Positions 1-5,650 of a stretch of DNA of 7,044 nt are shown here, one piece after another. A model generated the notes under the pieces. It had not been told where the DNA came from, searched no databases, and saw only the letters and a list, made by a program, of their open reading frames with translations. The position numbers and the translations under genes were made by a program. Within the stretch, counting starts at the first letter, position 1. Each line of letters starts with the position of its first letter. This DNA comes from Verrucomicrobia bacterium UBA1731 (GTDB taxonomy: Bacteria > Verrucomicrobiota > Kiritimatiellia > RFP12 > UBA1067): contig DCIH01000079.1 in assembly GCA_002317575.1 (NCBI GenBank), forward strand, positions 1 to 7,044, read 5' to 3'.

Positions 1-125
1 AGCTTCTCGTACAGCTCCGCGCCGGTGGCGATTCCCTCGATCACCGCCTTCGGCCGCGCCGCCTTGCTCTTTGCGACCGTTTTCCGCGCTTTTTCCGCGC
101 CGTATTTGCCGTTTCCCGTTCCCAC
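1..125 (-). CDS. Partial hypothetical protein, N-terminal part only (continues off the left edge)
   Basis: Reading the minus strand from a GTG at 125 to the window edge gives about 41 residues without a stop. They are rich in Lys and Ala and look helical, with segments such as KYGAEKARK, KAVIEGIATG and AELYEKL. About 80 percent of codons end in G or C, as in the other genes here, and the composition is protein-like; the competing minus-strand frame that starts at an ATG is an Arg/Gly-rich string. I do not recognise the family. The start is uncertain: the frame stays open further upstream, no Shine-Dalgarno sequence precedes the GTG, and GTG was chosen partly because a -10-like sequence lies just before it. 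The gene would be divergent from the lipoprotein gene, with about 117 bases between them. It could also be a chance open frame. Confidence 0.4.
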   Translation of the reverse strand, partial: MGTGNGKYGAEKARKTVAKSKAARPKAVIEGIATGAELYEK

Positions 126-132
126 GCCGCAC

Positions 133-141
133 AAGATACCA
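133..141 (-). promoter_or_regulatory. Possible extended -10 element for the left-edge minus-strand gene
   Basis: On the minus strand this reads TGGTATCTT, a TGn extension followed by a -10 hexamer matching TATAAT at four of six positions. Seven bases separate it from the GTG at 125. This is nearly the geometry of the much better plus-strand box at 228-236 and its ATG. Taken alone it is weak evidence. Confidence 0.2.
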
Positions 142-189
142 CGCCCCGCAACGCATGGCAAGAAGAAATTTGATTTAATGCCGATGAAA

Positions 190-195
190 TATAAT
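190..195 (+). promoter_or_regulatory. Upstream TATAAT box (-10 candidate) before the lipoprotein gene
   Basis: This is a perfect TATAAT in the most AT-rich stretch of the window (roughly 160-200). A TTGATT at 170-175 resembles a -35 element, but the 14-base spacer is shorter than the usual 16-18. Transcription from here would start near 202 and give a leader of about 40 bases with no clear Shine-Dalgarno sequence. It may be a second promoter for the lipoprotein operon, or only AT-rich sequence that happens to match. The minus strand over the same bases also has TATATT-like sequence, so the region may serve both directions. Confidence 0.35.
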
Positions 196-227
196 TCCGT
201 GTTGAGGCGCATGGCTTCGACGAGACG

Positions 228-236
228 TGCTATAAT
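228..236 (+). promoter_or_regulatory. Extended -10 promoter (TGCTATAAT) immediately before the lipoprotein start
   Basis: The sequence is TGC followed by a perfect TATAAT at 231-236. There is no -35 hexamer at 16-18 bases; TTGAGG at 202-207 is 23 bases away, too far for a normal sigma-70 spacer. Extended -10 promoters are known to work without a good -35. Six bases separate the hexamer from the ATG at 243, so the expected initiation point, about seven bases after the -10, is the A of that ATG. The promoter just before the homoserine dehydrogenase gene has the same TGYTATAATG form. Confidence 0.6.
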
Positions 237-242
237 GCGGGC

Positions 243-299
243 ATGAAGAACAAATGTTGGCTGGTTTTGGGTTGCGGTGTCGCGTTGGTGGCGGGATGC
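243..299 (+). other. Lipoprotein signal peptide with lipobox, residues 1-19
   Basis: Residues 1-4 are MKNK, giving a positive n-region. Residues 5-15 are hydrophobic, and residues 15-19 read LVAGC, matching the lipobox pattern with Val at -3, Ala at -2, Gly at -1 and Cys at +1. Signal peptidase II would cleave before Cys19. The next residues (Ala, Val, Phe, Ser, Gly) contain no Asp at +2, so there is no sign of an inner-membrane retention signal of the enterobacterial type. Confidence 0.8.
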
Positions 300-2645
300 G
301 CCGTGTTTTCAGGGGCGAACGATTGGCCGTGCGTGAGCGGCGTGTATCCGCACCTTGCGACATTCAACAACGAAGGCGAATGCGGCACGGGCGCGGTGGT
401 TCCTTGGGCCGGCAGCCTCTGGCACGTTTCCTACGCGCCGCACGCGCCGTGCGGCTCCTCCGACAAGCTCTATCAGGTCAAGGGCGACCTTTCGCGCGTC
501 ATCCGCCCCGAATCCATCGGCGGCACGCCTGCGAACCGCATGATCCACAAGGAGTCCGCGCAGCTCTTCATTGGACCGTACGCCATCGACGCGAAGGGCC
601 AGGTGCGCACGATGCCGCCGAAGTCCGCGGATGGCGCCACCAACCTCTACGGCCGTCTCACCGCCTGCGCGCGCCACCTCACGGATCCCGCGAACAAAAT
701 ATACCACCTCACGATGGAAGAGGGCGTCTACGAGGTGGACGTGAAGACGCTCGCCGTGAAAGAACTGTTCCGCGACGGGAACATCCAGCCCGGCGACCTG
801 GGCGGCACGCTGCTCCCCGGCTACCACGGCAAAGGCGCCTATTCCGGCCAGGGCCTTCTCGTGTACGCCAACAACGGCGAACGCGGCGAAGAGGCCGCGC
901 GGAATCCGCGCGCCACGGCCGGTGCGCTCGCCCAGTGGAACGGCAAGGACTGGGAGCTCGTCCTGCGCAACCAGTTCACCGACGTCACCGGCCCCGGCGG
1001 CATCCGCGGCAACGCCGATCCCGCGCACGACCCCCTGTGGTCCGTCGGTTGGGATTACAAGAGCGTCATGCTCATGGTGCTCGAAAACGGCAAATGGACC
1101 AGGTTCCGCCTGCCGAAGGGATCGCACAGCTACGACGGCGCGCACGGTTGGAACACGGAATGGCCGCGCATTCGCGAAATCGGCGAGGGCGACGATTTCC
1201 TCATGACGATGCACGGAACGTTCTGGCATTTCCCGAAGACGTTCTCCGCCACGAACTCCGCCGGCATCCGTCCGCGTTCCAATTACCTCAAGATCGTCGG
1301 CGACTTCTGCCGCTGGGGCGACAAGGTGGTCCTCGGCTGCGACGACTCCGCCAAAAACGAATTCATGAACAAGCGCTCCGCCAAGGGCGGCGTCGCCGGC
1401 CCCAGGCAGTCAAACTCAAACCTCTGGTTCGTGGATCCCGCCGAACTCGACCACTTCGGCCCCGCGATCGGCCGTGGTTCCGTCTGGTTGCGCGAGGACG
1501 TGAAATCCGGCCAGATTTCCGACCCGTACCTCGTTTCCGGTTTCGACCACGCGACGCTCTACCTTTCCGCCCGCGGCCAAAAACAGTTCCTCGTGGAAAT
1601 CGACCGCGCGGGCACGGGCGCGTGGGAGAAGGGCGAGGTCCTCTTCACGACGCGTGACGGCCGCGTTCTCGAACTGCCGCTTGAAAAATACGGCGCCACC
1701 TGGCTCCGTCTTGTGGCGACCGAAGACGCGCAGAATGTGTGCGCGTGCTTCCAGATGGCGAACGACGATGCGCGCGCGGCCGTACCCGGCATCGGCAAGC
1801 CCGTCGCCAAAGCGTCCGGCGCCGGACTCGTTGCGTCCCTGGCGGGCGGCGACGATCTGAAGCTCGGCTACCAGACGGAAGCCGGCCAGTACTACGAACT
1901 CGACAAGACGCTCGCGTTCTCCGCCGCGCAGGCGGCGACGCCGCTCGCGAAGGACTATGCGCTCAAGTCCAAGGGCGTCACGGGGGACGGCCTTTCCGGT
2001 CTTGTGGTGGACGACGCCAAGAAGCGCTGGCGTTTGCCGGTTGCGGCCGTCACGCCGTTCAACCGCCGCCTCTGCCGCGAAGTGTGCACCGAGCGCGACT
2101 TGCTGAACGTGGGCGGCACATTCTTCGAGCTGCCCGCCGAAAACGCCGGCGGCTACGCGAAGCTCCGTCCCGTGGCGTCGCACGCGCTCGGCAGCACCGA
2201 CTACTGCACATGGCGCGGTCTCTTCGTGCTGGCGGGCGCCGATCCGCGCCTCGCCGAGGTCGGCTTCGGCCGCACGGTGAAGACGCCGGACGGCGCGGGT
2301 TCGGTGTGGCTTGGCGTTGCGGATGACCTGTGGAAGCTCGGCAAACCGGTTGGCGCAGGCAGTACATGGAAGAACACGCCCGTGAAGGCGGGCGAGCCGT
2401 CCGATCCGATGCTGATGACGGGTTACGACCGAAAGCTCTTCTCGTTCGCGCAAACGGGCGCGAAGAAAGCGCGCGTCACGCTCGAATTCGACCTCACGGG
2501 CGAAGGCGACTGGCGCGCGTACAAGACATACGACCTCGGCGACGGCGCGCGGCTCGAGGACGACCTTTCCGCGTCGCGTGCGTACTGGTGGCGCGTCGTT
2601 TCGGATGTCGCATGCACGGCCACGGCGACGGTGACATACCGGTGA
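243..2645 (+). CDS. Large secreted lipoprotein of unknown function with an internal duplication
   Basis: This 800-residue protein begins with a lipoprotein signal peptide: a basic start (MKNK), a hydrophobic stretch, and the lipobox LVAGC with Cys19 as the lipidation site. It should be exported and anchored to a membrane facing the periplasm or the cell surface. I do not recognise the family. The first 350 or so residues are rich in Gly, Trp, Tyr and His with short hydrophobic strands and turns, as in beta-propeller-like proteins (for example GTGAVVPWAGSLW and SIGGTPANRMIHKES); this fold is an inference. A segment of about 98 residues at 395-492 recurs at 689-787, and the C-terminus is strand-rich. 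No catalytic motif is apparent. The ATG at 243 is the first possible start: the frame has a stop at 192-194 and no ATG, GTG or TTG between. No Shine-Dalgarno sequence precedes it. The stop overlaps the GTG of the dehydratase gene by three bases. Confidence 0.85.
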   Translation: MKNKCWLVLGCGVALVAGCAVFSGANDWPCVSGVYPHLATFNNEGECGTGAVVPWAGSLWHVSYAPHAPCGSSDKLYQVKGDLSRVIRPESIGGTPANRMIHKESAQLFIGPYAIDAKGQVRTMPPKSADGATNLYGRLTACARHLTDPANKIYHLTMEEGVYEVDVKTLAVKELFRDGNIQPGDLGGTLLPGYHGKGAYSGQGLLVYANNGERGEEAARNPRATAGALAQWNGKDWELVLRNQFTDVTGPGGIRGNADPAHDPLWSVGWDYKSVMLMVLENGKWTRFRLPKGSHSYDGAHGWNTEWPRIREIGEGDDFLMTMHGTFWHFPKTFSATNSAGIRPRSNYLKIVGDFCRWGDKVVLGCDDSAKNEFMNKRSAKGGVAGPRQSNSNLWFVDPAELDHFGPAIGRGSVWLREDVKSGQISDPYLVSGFDHATLYLSARGQKQFLVEIDRAGTGAWEKGEVLFTTRDGRVLELPLEKYGATWLRLVATEDAQNVCACFQMANDDARAAVPGIGKPVAKASGAGLVASLAGGDDLKLGYQTEAGQYYELDKTLAFSAAQAATPLAKDYALKSKGVTGDGLSGLVVDDAKKRWRLPVAAVTPFNRRLCREVCTERDLLNVGGTFFELPAENAGGYAKLRPVASHALGSTDYCTWRGLFVLAGADPRLAEVGFGRTVKTPDGAGSVWLGVADDLWKLGKPVGAGSTWKNTPVKAGEPSDPMLMTGYDRKLFSFAQTGAKKARVTLEFDLTGEGDWRAYKTYDLGDGARLEDDLSASRAYWWRVVSDVACTATATVTYR
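1425..1718 (+). repeat. Internal protein repeat, copy 1 (residues 395-492 of the lipoprotein)
   Basis: The segment runs from LWFVDPAEL to the WLRLVA strand near residue 490. Landmarks shared with copy 2 are the Trp at 395, GSVW at 412-415, SDPYLVSGFD at 426-435, the E-x-D pair at 452/454, G-x-G-x-W at 457-461 and a Trp at 487. The two copies align without gaps at an offset of 294 residues through the SDP block, then at 296 through the G-x-G-x-W block. Similarity is at protein level; the DNA has diverged, so the duplication is old. About 38 residues before the segment, CRW at 356-358 resembles CTW at 655-657 before copy 2. Confidence 0.65.
2307..2603 (+). repeat. Internal protein repeat, copy 2 (residues 689-787 of the lipoprotein)
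   Basis: This copy starts at VWLGVADDL and ends near YWWRVV. It matches copy 1 at Trp689, GSTW at 706-709, SDPMLMTGYD at 720-729, the E-x-D pair at 748/750, G-x-G-x-W at 753-757 and Trp782/783. It forms the C-terminal end of the protein. The alternating hydrophobic pattern suggests a beta-sandwich or paired propeller blades, but that is an inference. Confidence 0.65.
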
Positions 2646-3124
2646 GCGGCGTCCTTCCAGACGCGCTTCCGCCGTTGGCGGAACTGCTGCCGCAGCGCGA
2701 GCCCATGGTACTGCTGAGCGGCTTCGAGCCGCCCGTTTCGGACGACGCCGTTTCCGCGTGGGTGGACGTGACGCCGGCTTCGCCGTTCTTCGACCACGCC
2801 GCGGGCGGCGTTCCCGGATGCGTGGCGCTCGAATACATGGCGCAGACGATGGCGCTCCTGGTGGGTCTCAAACGCCGCCGCGCGGGTTTGCCGCCGCAGC
2901 TTGGATTCGTTCTCGGGTCGCGGCGGCTCACGATTTCCATCCCGTTATTCCCGCCCGGTCGCCGCTATCGCGTGCACGCCGCGTGCACATATTCCGACGA
3001 CGAATTCGGGTCGTTCGACGTGCGCGTCGAGGATTCTGACGGGACGACGGTCGCATCCGGCGCCGTGACGGCGTTTCAGCCGGGCGAGGATTTCGATTTG
3101 TCCAAAATGGAGGACTTGGGATGA
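2642..3124 (+). CDS. apeP: ApeP-type 3-hydroxyacyl-ACP dehydratase (hotdog fold)
   Basis: The 160-residue product resembles the APE dehydratase ApeP, which removes water from 3-hydroxyacyl-ACP to leave a trans double bond, in the cytoplasm. Recognisable family features are LLPQREPMVLL near residues 15-25, PFFDH at 48-52, the central helix GVPGCVALEYMAQTM at 56-70 with Glu64 in the position typical of hotdog dehydratases, GFVLGSRRL at 88-96, DEFGSFDV about 30 residues further on, and a C-terminal ASG-x-VTAFQP. Length is normal for the family. I chose the GTG at 2642, which overlaps the lipoprotein stop as GTGA and leaves a natural N-terminus about 20 residues before the PM motif. An ATG at 2612 would add ten His/Gly-rich residues and is less likely. 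There is no clear ribosome binding site, so translation is probably coupled to the lipoprotein gene. Its stop overlaps the next start as ATGA. Confidence 0.85.
   Translation: MSGVLPDALPPLAELLPQREPMVLLSGFEPPVSDDAVSAWVDVTPASPFFDHAAGGVPGCVALEYMAQTMALLVGLKRRRAGLPPQLGFVLGSRRLTISIPLFPPGRRYRVHAACTYSDDEFGSFDVRVEDSDGTTVASGAVTAFQPGEDFDLSKMEDLG
3109..3114 (+). promoter_or_regulatory. Strong Shine-Dalgarno sequence for the reductase gene
   Basis: GGAGGA lies six bases before the ATG at 3121, inside the end of the dehydratase gene. It is the clearest ribosome binding site within the operon and confirms the reductase start. Confidence 0.75.
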
Positions 3125-3843
3125 AACGGGTAATCGTGACGGGTTCAAGCCGCGGGATCGGCCGCGCCGTTGCGCTGGATCTGGCGCGGGCGGGATACGA
3201 TCCCGTGATCCACTGTGTGCGGAACCGCACGGCCGCGGAGGCCGTCGCCGCCGAGGTGCGCGCGTTGGGCGGTACGGGGCTCGTGCTCGCGTTCGATGTC
3301 GCCGATCGCGCGGCGGCGAAGGCCGAATTGGACGCGTATGTGGAAACGCACGGCGCGCCGTACGGCGTGGTGCTCAATGCCGGCATTGCGGCGGACGCCG
3401 CCTTCCCCGCGCTCGAGGACGACCAGTGGGACCGCGTGATCCGCACGGACCTGGACGGGTTCTACAATGTCCTGAAGCCGCTTGTTCTGCCGATGGTCCA
3501 GGCGCGCGCGCCTGGGCGCATCGTGGCGATGTCGTCCATCTCCGGTGTGATCGGCAACCGCGGGCAGGCAAACTACTCGGCCGCCAAGGCGGGCGTCATC
3601 GGCGCGGCGAAGGCGCTGGCCGTCGAACTTGCGAAACGCAAGATCACGGTCAATTGCGTGGCGCCTGGCGTCATCGAAACGGAGATGATCGACGGGCTCT
3701 TTGCCGAGGAGGCGTTGAAGGCGATTCCGATGAAACGTTTCGGCAAGCCGGAAGAGGTGGCGGCGGTCGTCCGCTTTCTGATGTCCGAAGAGGCTGCTTA
3801 TGTCACGCGGCAGGTGATTCAGGTGAACGGGGGGATGTTCTGA
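3121..3843 (+). CDS. apeQ: 3-ketoacyl-ACP reductase, FabG/ApeQ type (short-chain dehydrogenase)
   Basis: This 240-residue classical short-chain dehydrogenase/reductase should reduce 3-ketoacyl-ACP to 3-hydroxyacyl-ACP with NAD(P)H. The cofactor loop TGSSRGIG is at residues 7-14, NAG at 86-88, the catalytic Ser in MSSISG around 138-139, and YSAAK with Tyr152 and Lys156. The C-terminal YVTRQVIQVNGGMF is typical of FabG. Within that large family it looks closest to the APE reductase ApeQ: HGAPYGVVLNAGIAADAAF, GVIGNRGQANYSAAKAG and LAKRKITVNC are near matches to my memory of that protein. One oddity is Asp at residue 110 (RTDLDGFYNV), where FabG-type enzymes have the Asn of the Asn-Ser-Tyr-Lys tetrad. 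It sits between dehydratase and ketosynthase genes, as apeQ does in E. coli-type clusters. Confidence 0.9.
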   Translation: MKRVIVTGSSRGIGRAVALDLARAGYDPVIHCVRNRTAAEAVAAEVRALGGTGLVLAFDVADRAAAKAELDAYVETHGAPYGVVLNAGIAADAAFPALEDDQWDRVIRTDLDGFYNVLKPLVLPMVQARAPGRIVAMSSISGVIGNRGQANYSAAKAGVIGAAKALAVELAKRKITVNCVAPGVIETEMIDGLFAEEALKAIPMKRFGKPEEVAAVVRFLMSEEAAYVTRQVIQVNGGMF

Positions 3844-5066
3844 TGCGCAGAGTGGTGGTGACAGGGTGCGGCGTCGTCAGTTCGTTGGGGCAGACGGTTG
3901 CCGCCGCATACGAGCGGCTCAAGACGCCGAAGAACTGCGTGTGCACATCGGAGGAGATCAAGAGCTACAAGGGGTTGCAGTCGTGCCTCTGGGCGCCGGC
4001 GAACTTCGTGAAGCCGCCGGAGTATACGCGCAAGGTGGTCCGCACGATGAGTCCCGTGTCGATGATGGCGCTGAACGCCACGGAGCAGGCGCTGGCGCAG
4101 GCCGGTCTCGCGGGCGATCCGCTGGTGAAAAGCGGGCGCCTCGGCGTCGCCTACGGATCGTGCTCGGGCGGCGTGGACGCCATTACCGATTTCAGTTCCG
4201 TCATCCTGTCGCATGAAGTGAGGAATGTCACGAGCGCCACCTACATCAAGATGATGCCGCAGACGACGGCGGTGAACCTCTCCGTCCACTTCGGCACTAC
4301 GGGTCGTCTGCTGCCCACGGGAACGGCGTGCACCTCGGGTTCGCTTGCAATCGGCGAAGCATACGAGCAGATCGCCTGGGGCAAGCAGGACGCGATGATT
4401 GCCGGCGGCGCGGAAGAATTCAGCGTCACGCAGGTGGCGGTGTTCGACACGCTCTTCGCGACATCGCGGCGCAACGACGCGCCCGAAACGACGCCCAAGG
4501 CGTTCGACCGCGACCGCGACGGATTGGTGGTGGGCGAAGGCGCGGGCACGCTGATCCTCGAGGAATACGGGCACGCGAAGGCGCGCGGCGCGACGATACT
4601 TGCGGAAGTCGCCGGCTTCGGCACGAACACGGACGGCCGTCATGTCACGCAACCGAATGCGGAGACGATGGCCGTCGCGCTCAGACTGGCGCTCGAAGAC
4701 GCGCATCTGCCGCCCGAGGCGATCGGCTATGTGAACGCGCACGGTACGGCCACGGACCTGGGCGATGTCGCGGAAGGCGCGGCCACGGCGTCCGTGTTCG
4801 GCGCCGGCAAGGTGCCGCTGAGCACGATCAAGAGCTATACGGGCCACACGCTTGGCGCGTGCGGCGCCATCGAGGCGATTCTCACGATCGAGATGATGCG
4901 GCACGGATGGTTCGCGCCGAACCTCAACCTCGTCACGCCCGACGAGCGCTGCAGCGCGCACGATTTCATCGTCGGCGACGGGCGGCGGATGGATGTCGAA
5001 TACGCGCAGACCAACAATTTCGCCTTCGGCGGCGTGAACACGTCCGTCGTGTTCAAACGGGCATGA
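3843..5066 (+). CDS. apeR: 3-ketoacyl-ACP synthase, FabF/ApeR type
   Basis: This 407-residue condensing enzyme of the KAS II (FabF) class joins a malonyl-ACP unit to the growing acyl chain by decarboxylative condensation in the cytoplasm. The active-site triad is complete: Cys163 in GTACTSGS, His300 in NAHGTATD, and His335 in KSYTGHTLGACG, with Lys330 in the same motif. DRDGLVVGEGAG (224-235) and a C-terminal NNFAFGGVNTS are also classic. FDTLFATSRRNDAPETTP (201-218) and KSYTGHTLGACGA point to ApeR of APE clusters rather than housekeeping FabF or the TACSSS-type ApeO. The start is the ATG at 3843, sharing one base with the reductase stop (TGATG); a G-run eight bases upstream may serve as ribosome binding site. 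The frame stays open upstream to 3426, but that part lies over the reductase gene and is not coding. Confidence 0.9.
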   Translation: MRRVVVTGCGVVSSLGQTVAAAYERLKTPKNCVCTSEEIKSYKGLQSCLWAPANFVKPPEYTRKVVRTMSPVSMMALNATEQALAQAGLAGDPLVKSGRLGVAYGSCSGGVDAITDFSSVILSHEVRNVTSATYIKMMPQTTAVNLSVHFGTTGRLLPTGTACTSGSLAIGEAYEQIAWGKQDAMIAGGAEEFSVTQVAVFDTLFATSRRNDAPETTPKAFDRDRDGLVVGEGAGTLILEEYGHAKARGATILAEVAGFGTNTDGRHVTQPNAETMAVALRLALEDAHLPPEAIGYVNAHGTATDLGDVAEGAATASVFGAGKVPLSTIKSYTGHTLGACGAIEAILTIEMMRHGWFAPNLNLVTPDERCSAHDFIVGDGRRMDVEYAQTNNFAFGGVNTSVVFKRA

Positions 5067-5650
5067 ACGCGGAGGTTTCCATTCTCGGCCACGCCGTCCT
5101 GCGTCTTGACAGCGCCGCGGCGGACGTGGATTTCGTGCCGCCGCTCCAGCGGCGCCGCCTTTCGCCGCTCCAGCGGATCTTCTTCGCGCTGGCGCACGCC
5201 GTCGAGAAAGCGCCGTCGGCGTCGGCGACATTCGCGTCGCGCGACGGCGAGGACGCGCTCACGCGGCGCATCGTCGCGGATTTCAACGCGGACGGCTCCG
5301 TGTCGCCGCAGCGCTTCAGCGCATCCGTCTACAACGCGGCGCCCGGACTGTGGAGCGTGTTCACCGGAAACCGCGCGCCGTATACGGCGACAGCCGCCGG
5401 AGAGGATACGGTCGAGTGCGGTCTGCTCGAGGCGCTTTTCGCGGCGCGTTCAGCGCTGTACGTGTACGCGGAGGAGACGGGCGGCGGCCACGGTGCGGCC
5501 GTGGTGTTCGGTGCGCCGGCGGACGGGGCGCGCGTCGTGCGCGTTTCGTCGGGGGATCCGGTCCGGCCGCCGGTTTCGTTCGAGGCGTGGGCGGCGTTTC
5601 TCGAAGGCCGTTCGCCGCGATTGGAGGGTCGGTGGGTCACCTTGTCGTGA
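5063..5650 (+). CDS. Chain-length-factor-like protein (ketosynthase N-terminal-like domain, PF13723 type)
   Basis: The 195-residue product resembles the short ketosynthase-like proteins annotated as beta-ketoacyl synthase chain length factor; ApeC of APE clusters is one. Family landmarks are RRLSPLQRI (31-39), TFASRDGE (56-63), SPQRFSASVYNAAPGLWS (81-98) and AAGEDTVECGLLEAL (111-125). It covers only the N-terminal half of a ketosynthase fold, with no TACxSG nucleophile motif and no NAHGT or GHT histidine motifs. It is therefore not a condensing enzyme by itself. The known role of such partners is to pair with a ketosynthase and set the chain cavity; here the obvious partner is the preceding ketosynthase, which is an inference. 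At 195 residues it is somewhat shorter than many relatives as I recall them. The ATG overlaps the ketosynthase stop (ATGA) and no strong ribosome binding site is seen, so coupling is likely. Confidence 0.75.
   Translation: MNAEVSILGHAVLRLDSAAADVDFVPPLQRRRLSPLQRIFFALAHAVEKAPSASATFASRDGEDALTRRIVADFNADGSVSPQRFSASVYNAAPGLWSVFTGNRAPYTATAAGEDTVECGLLEALFAARSALYVYAEETGGGHGAAVVFGAPADGARVVRVSSGDPVRPPVSFEAWAAFLEGRSPRLEGRWVTLS
5139..5176 (+). repeat. Twice-repeated 12-base inverted-repeat unit inside the chain-length-factor gene
   Basis: CCGCTCCAGCGG occurs at 5141-5152 and again at 5165-5176, exactly 24 bases or eight codons apart. Each can fold as CCGC-TCCA-GCGG; the first extends to a six-base-pair stem at 5139-5154. 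At protein level it yields a repeated PLQR (residues 27-30 and 35-38). It may be chance in GC-rich coding DNA. Confidence 0.5.
5623..5628 (+). promoter_or_regulatory. Shine-Dalgarno-like sequence bearing on the acyltransferase start
   Basis: GGAGGG lies within the end of the chain-length-factor gene. Counting from its GGAG core it is five bases before the GTG at 5632, but 18 bases before the alternative GTG at 5647. It therefore favours 5632. The spacing is on the short side. Confidence 0.4.

Noticed and set aside
202..207. TTGAGG as a -35 element for the TATAAT at 231
   Set aside because: The spacer would be 23 bases, outside the normal sigma-70 range. I treat the promoter as extended -10 only.
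25..246. Plus-strand frame of 73 codons at the left edge
   Set aside because: Its composition is unremarkable, it has no ribosome binding site, and it runs through the promoter region over the lipoprotein start. The minus-strand frame is a better candidate for 1-125.
309..1229. Long minus-strand open frame (306 codons) opposite the lipoprotein gene
   Set aside because: It is a shadow of the GC-rich plus-strand gene, which has a signal peptide and an internal repeat. The minus product has low-complexity Arg/Ala/Val composition and no motif.
2612..2641. ATG at 2612 as an alternative start for the dehydratase
   Set aside because: It would add ten residues (MHGHGDGDIP) translated from the end of the lipoprotein gene and make a 34-base overlap. 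The GTG at 2642 gives the neat GTGA overlap and a normal N-terminus.
3426..3842. Upstream extension of the ketosynthase frame to 3426
   Set aside because: This part lies over the reductase gene and reads as Arg/Gly-rich sequence. The ketosynthase family starts at the MRRVVVTG sequence encoded from 3843.
3819..5231. Long minus-strand open frame (470 codons) opposite the ketosynthase gene
   Set aside because: The plus strand here encodes an intact ketosynthase with its full catalytic triad. The minus product is Arg/His/Ala-rich noise from high GC content.
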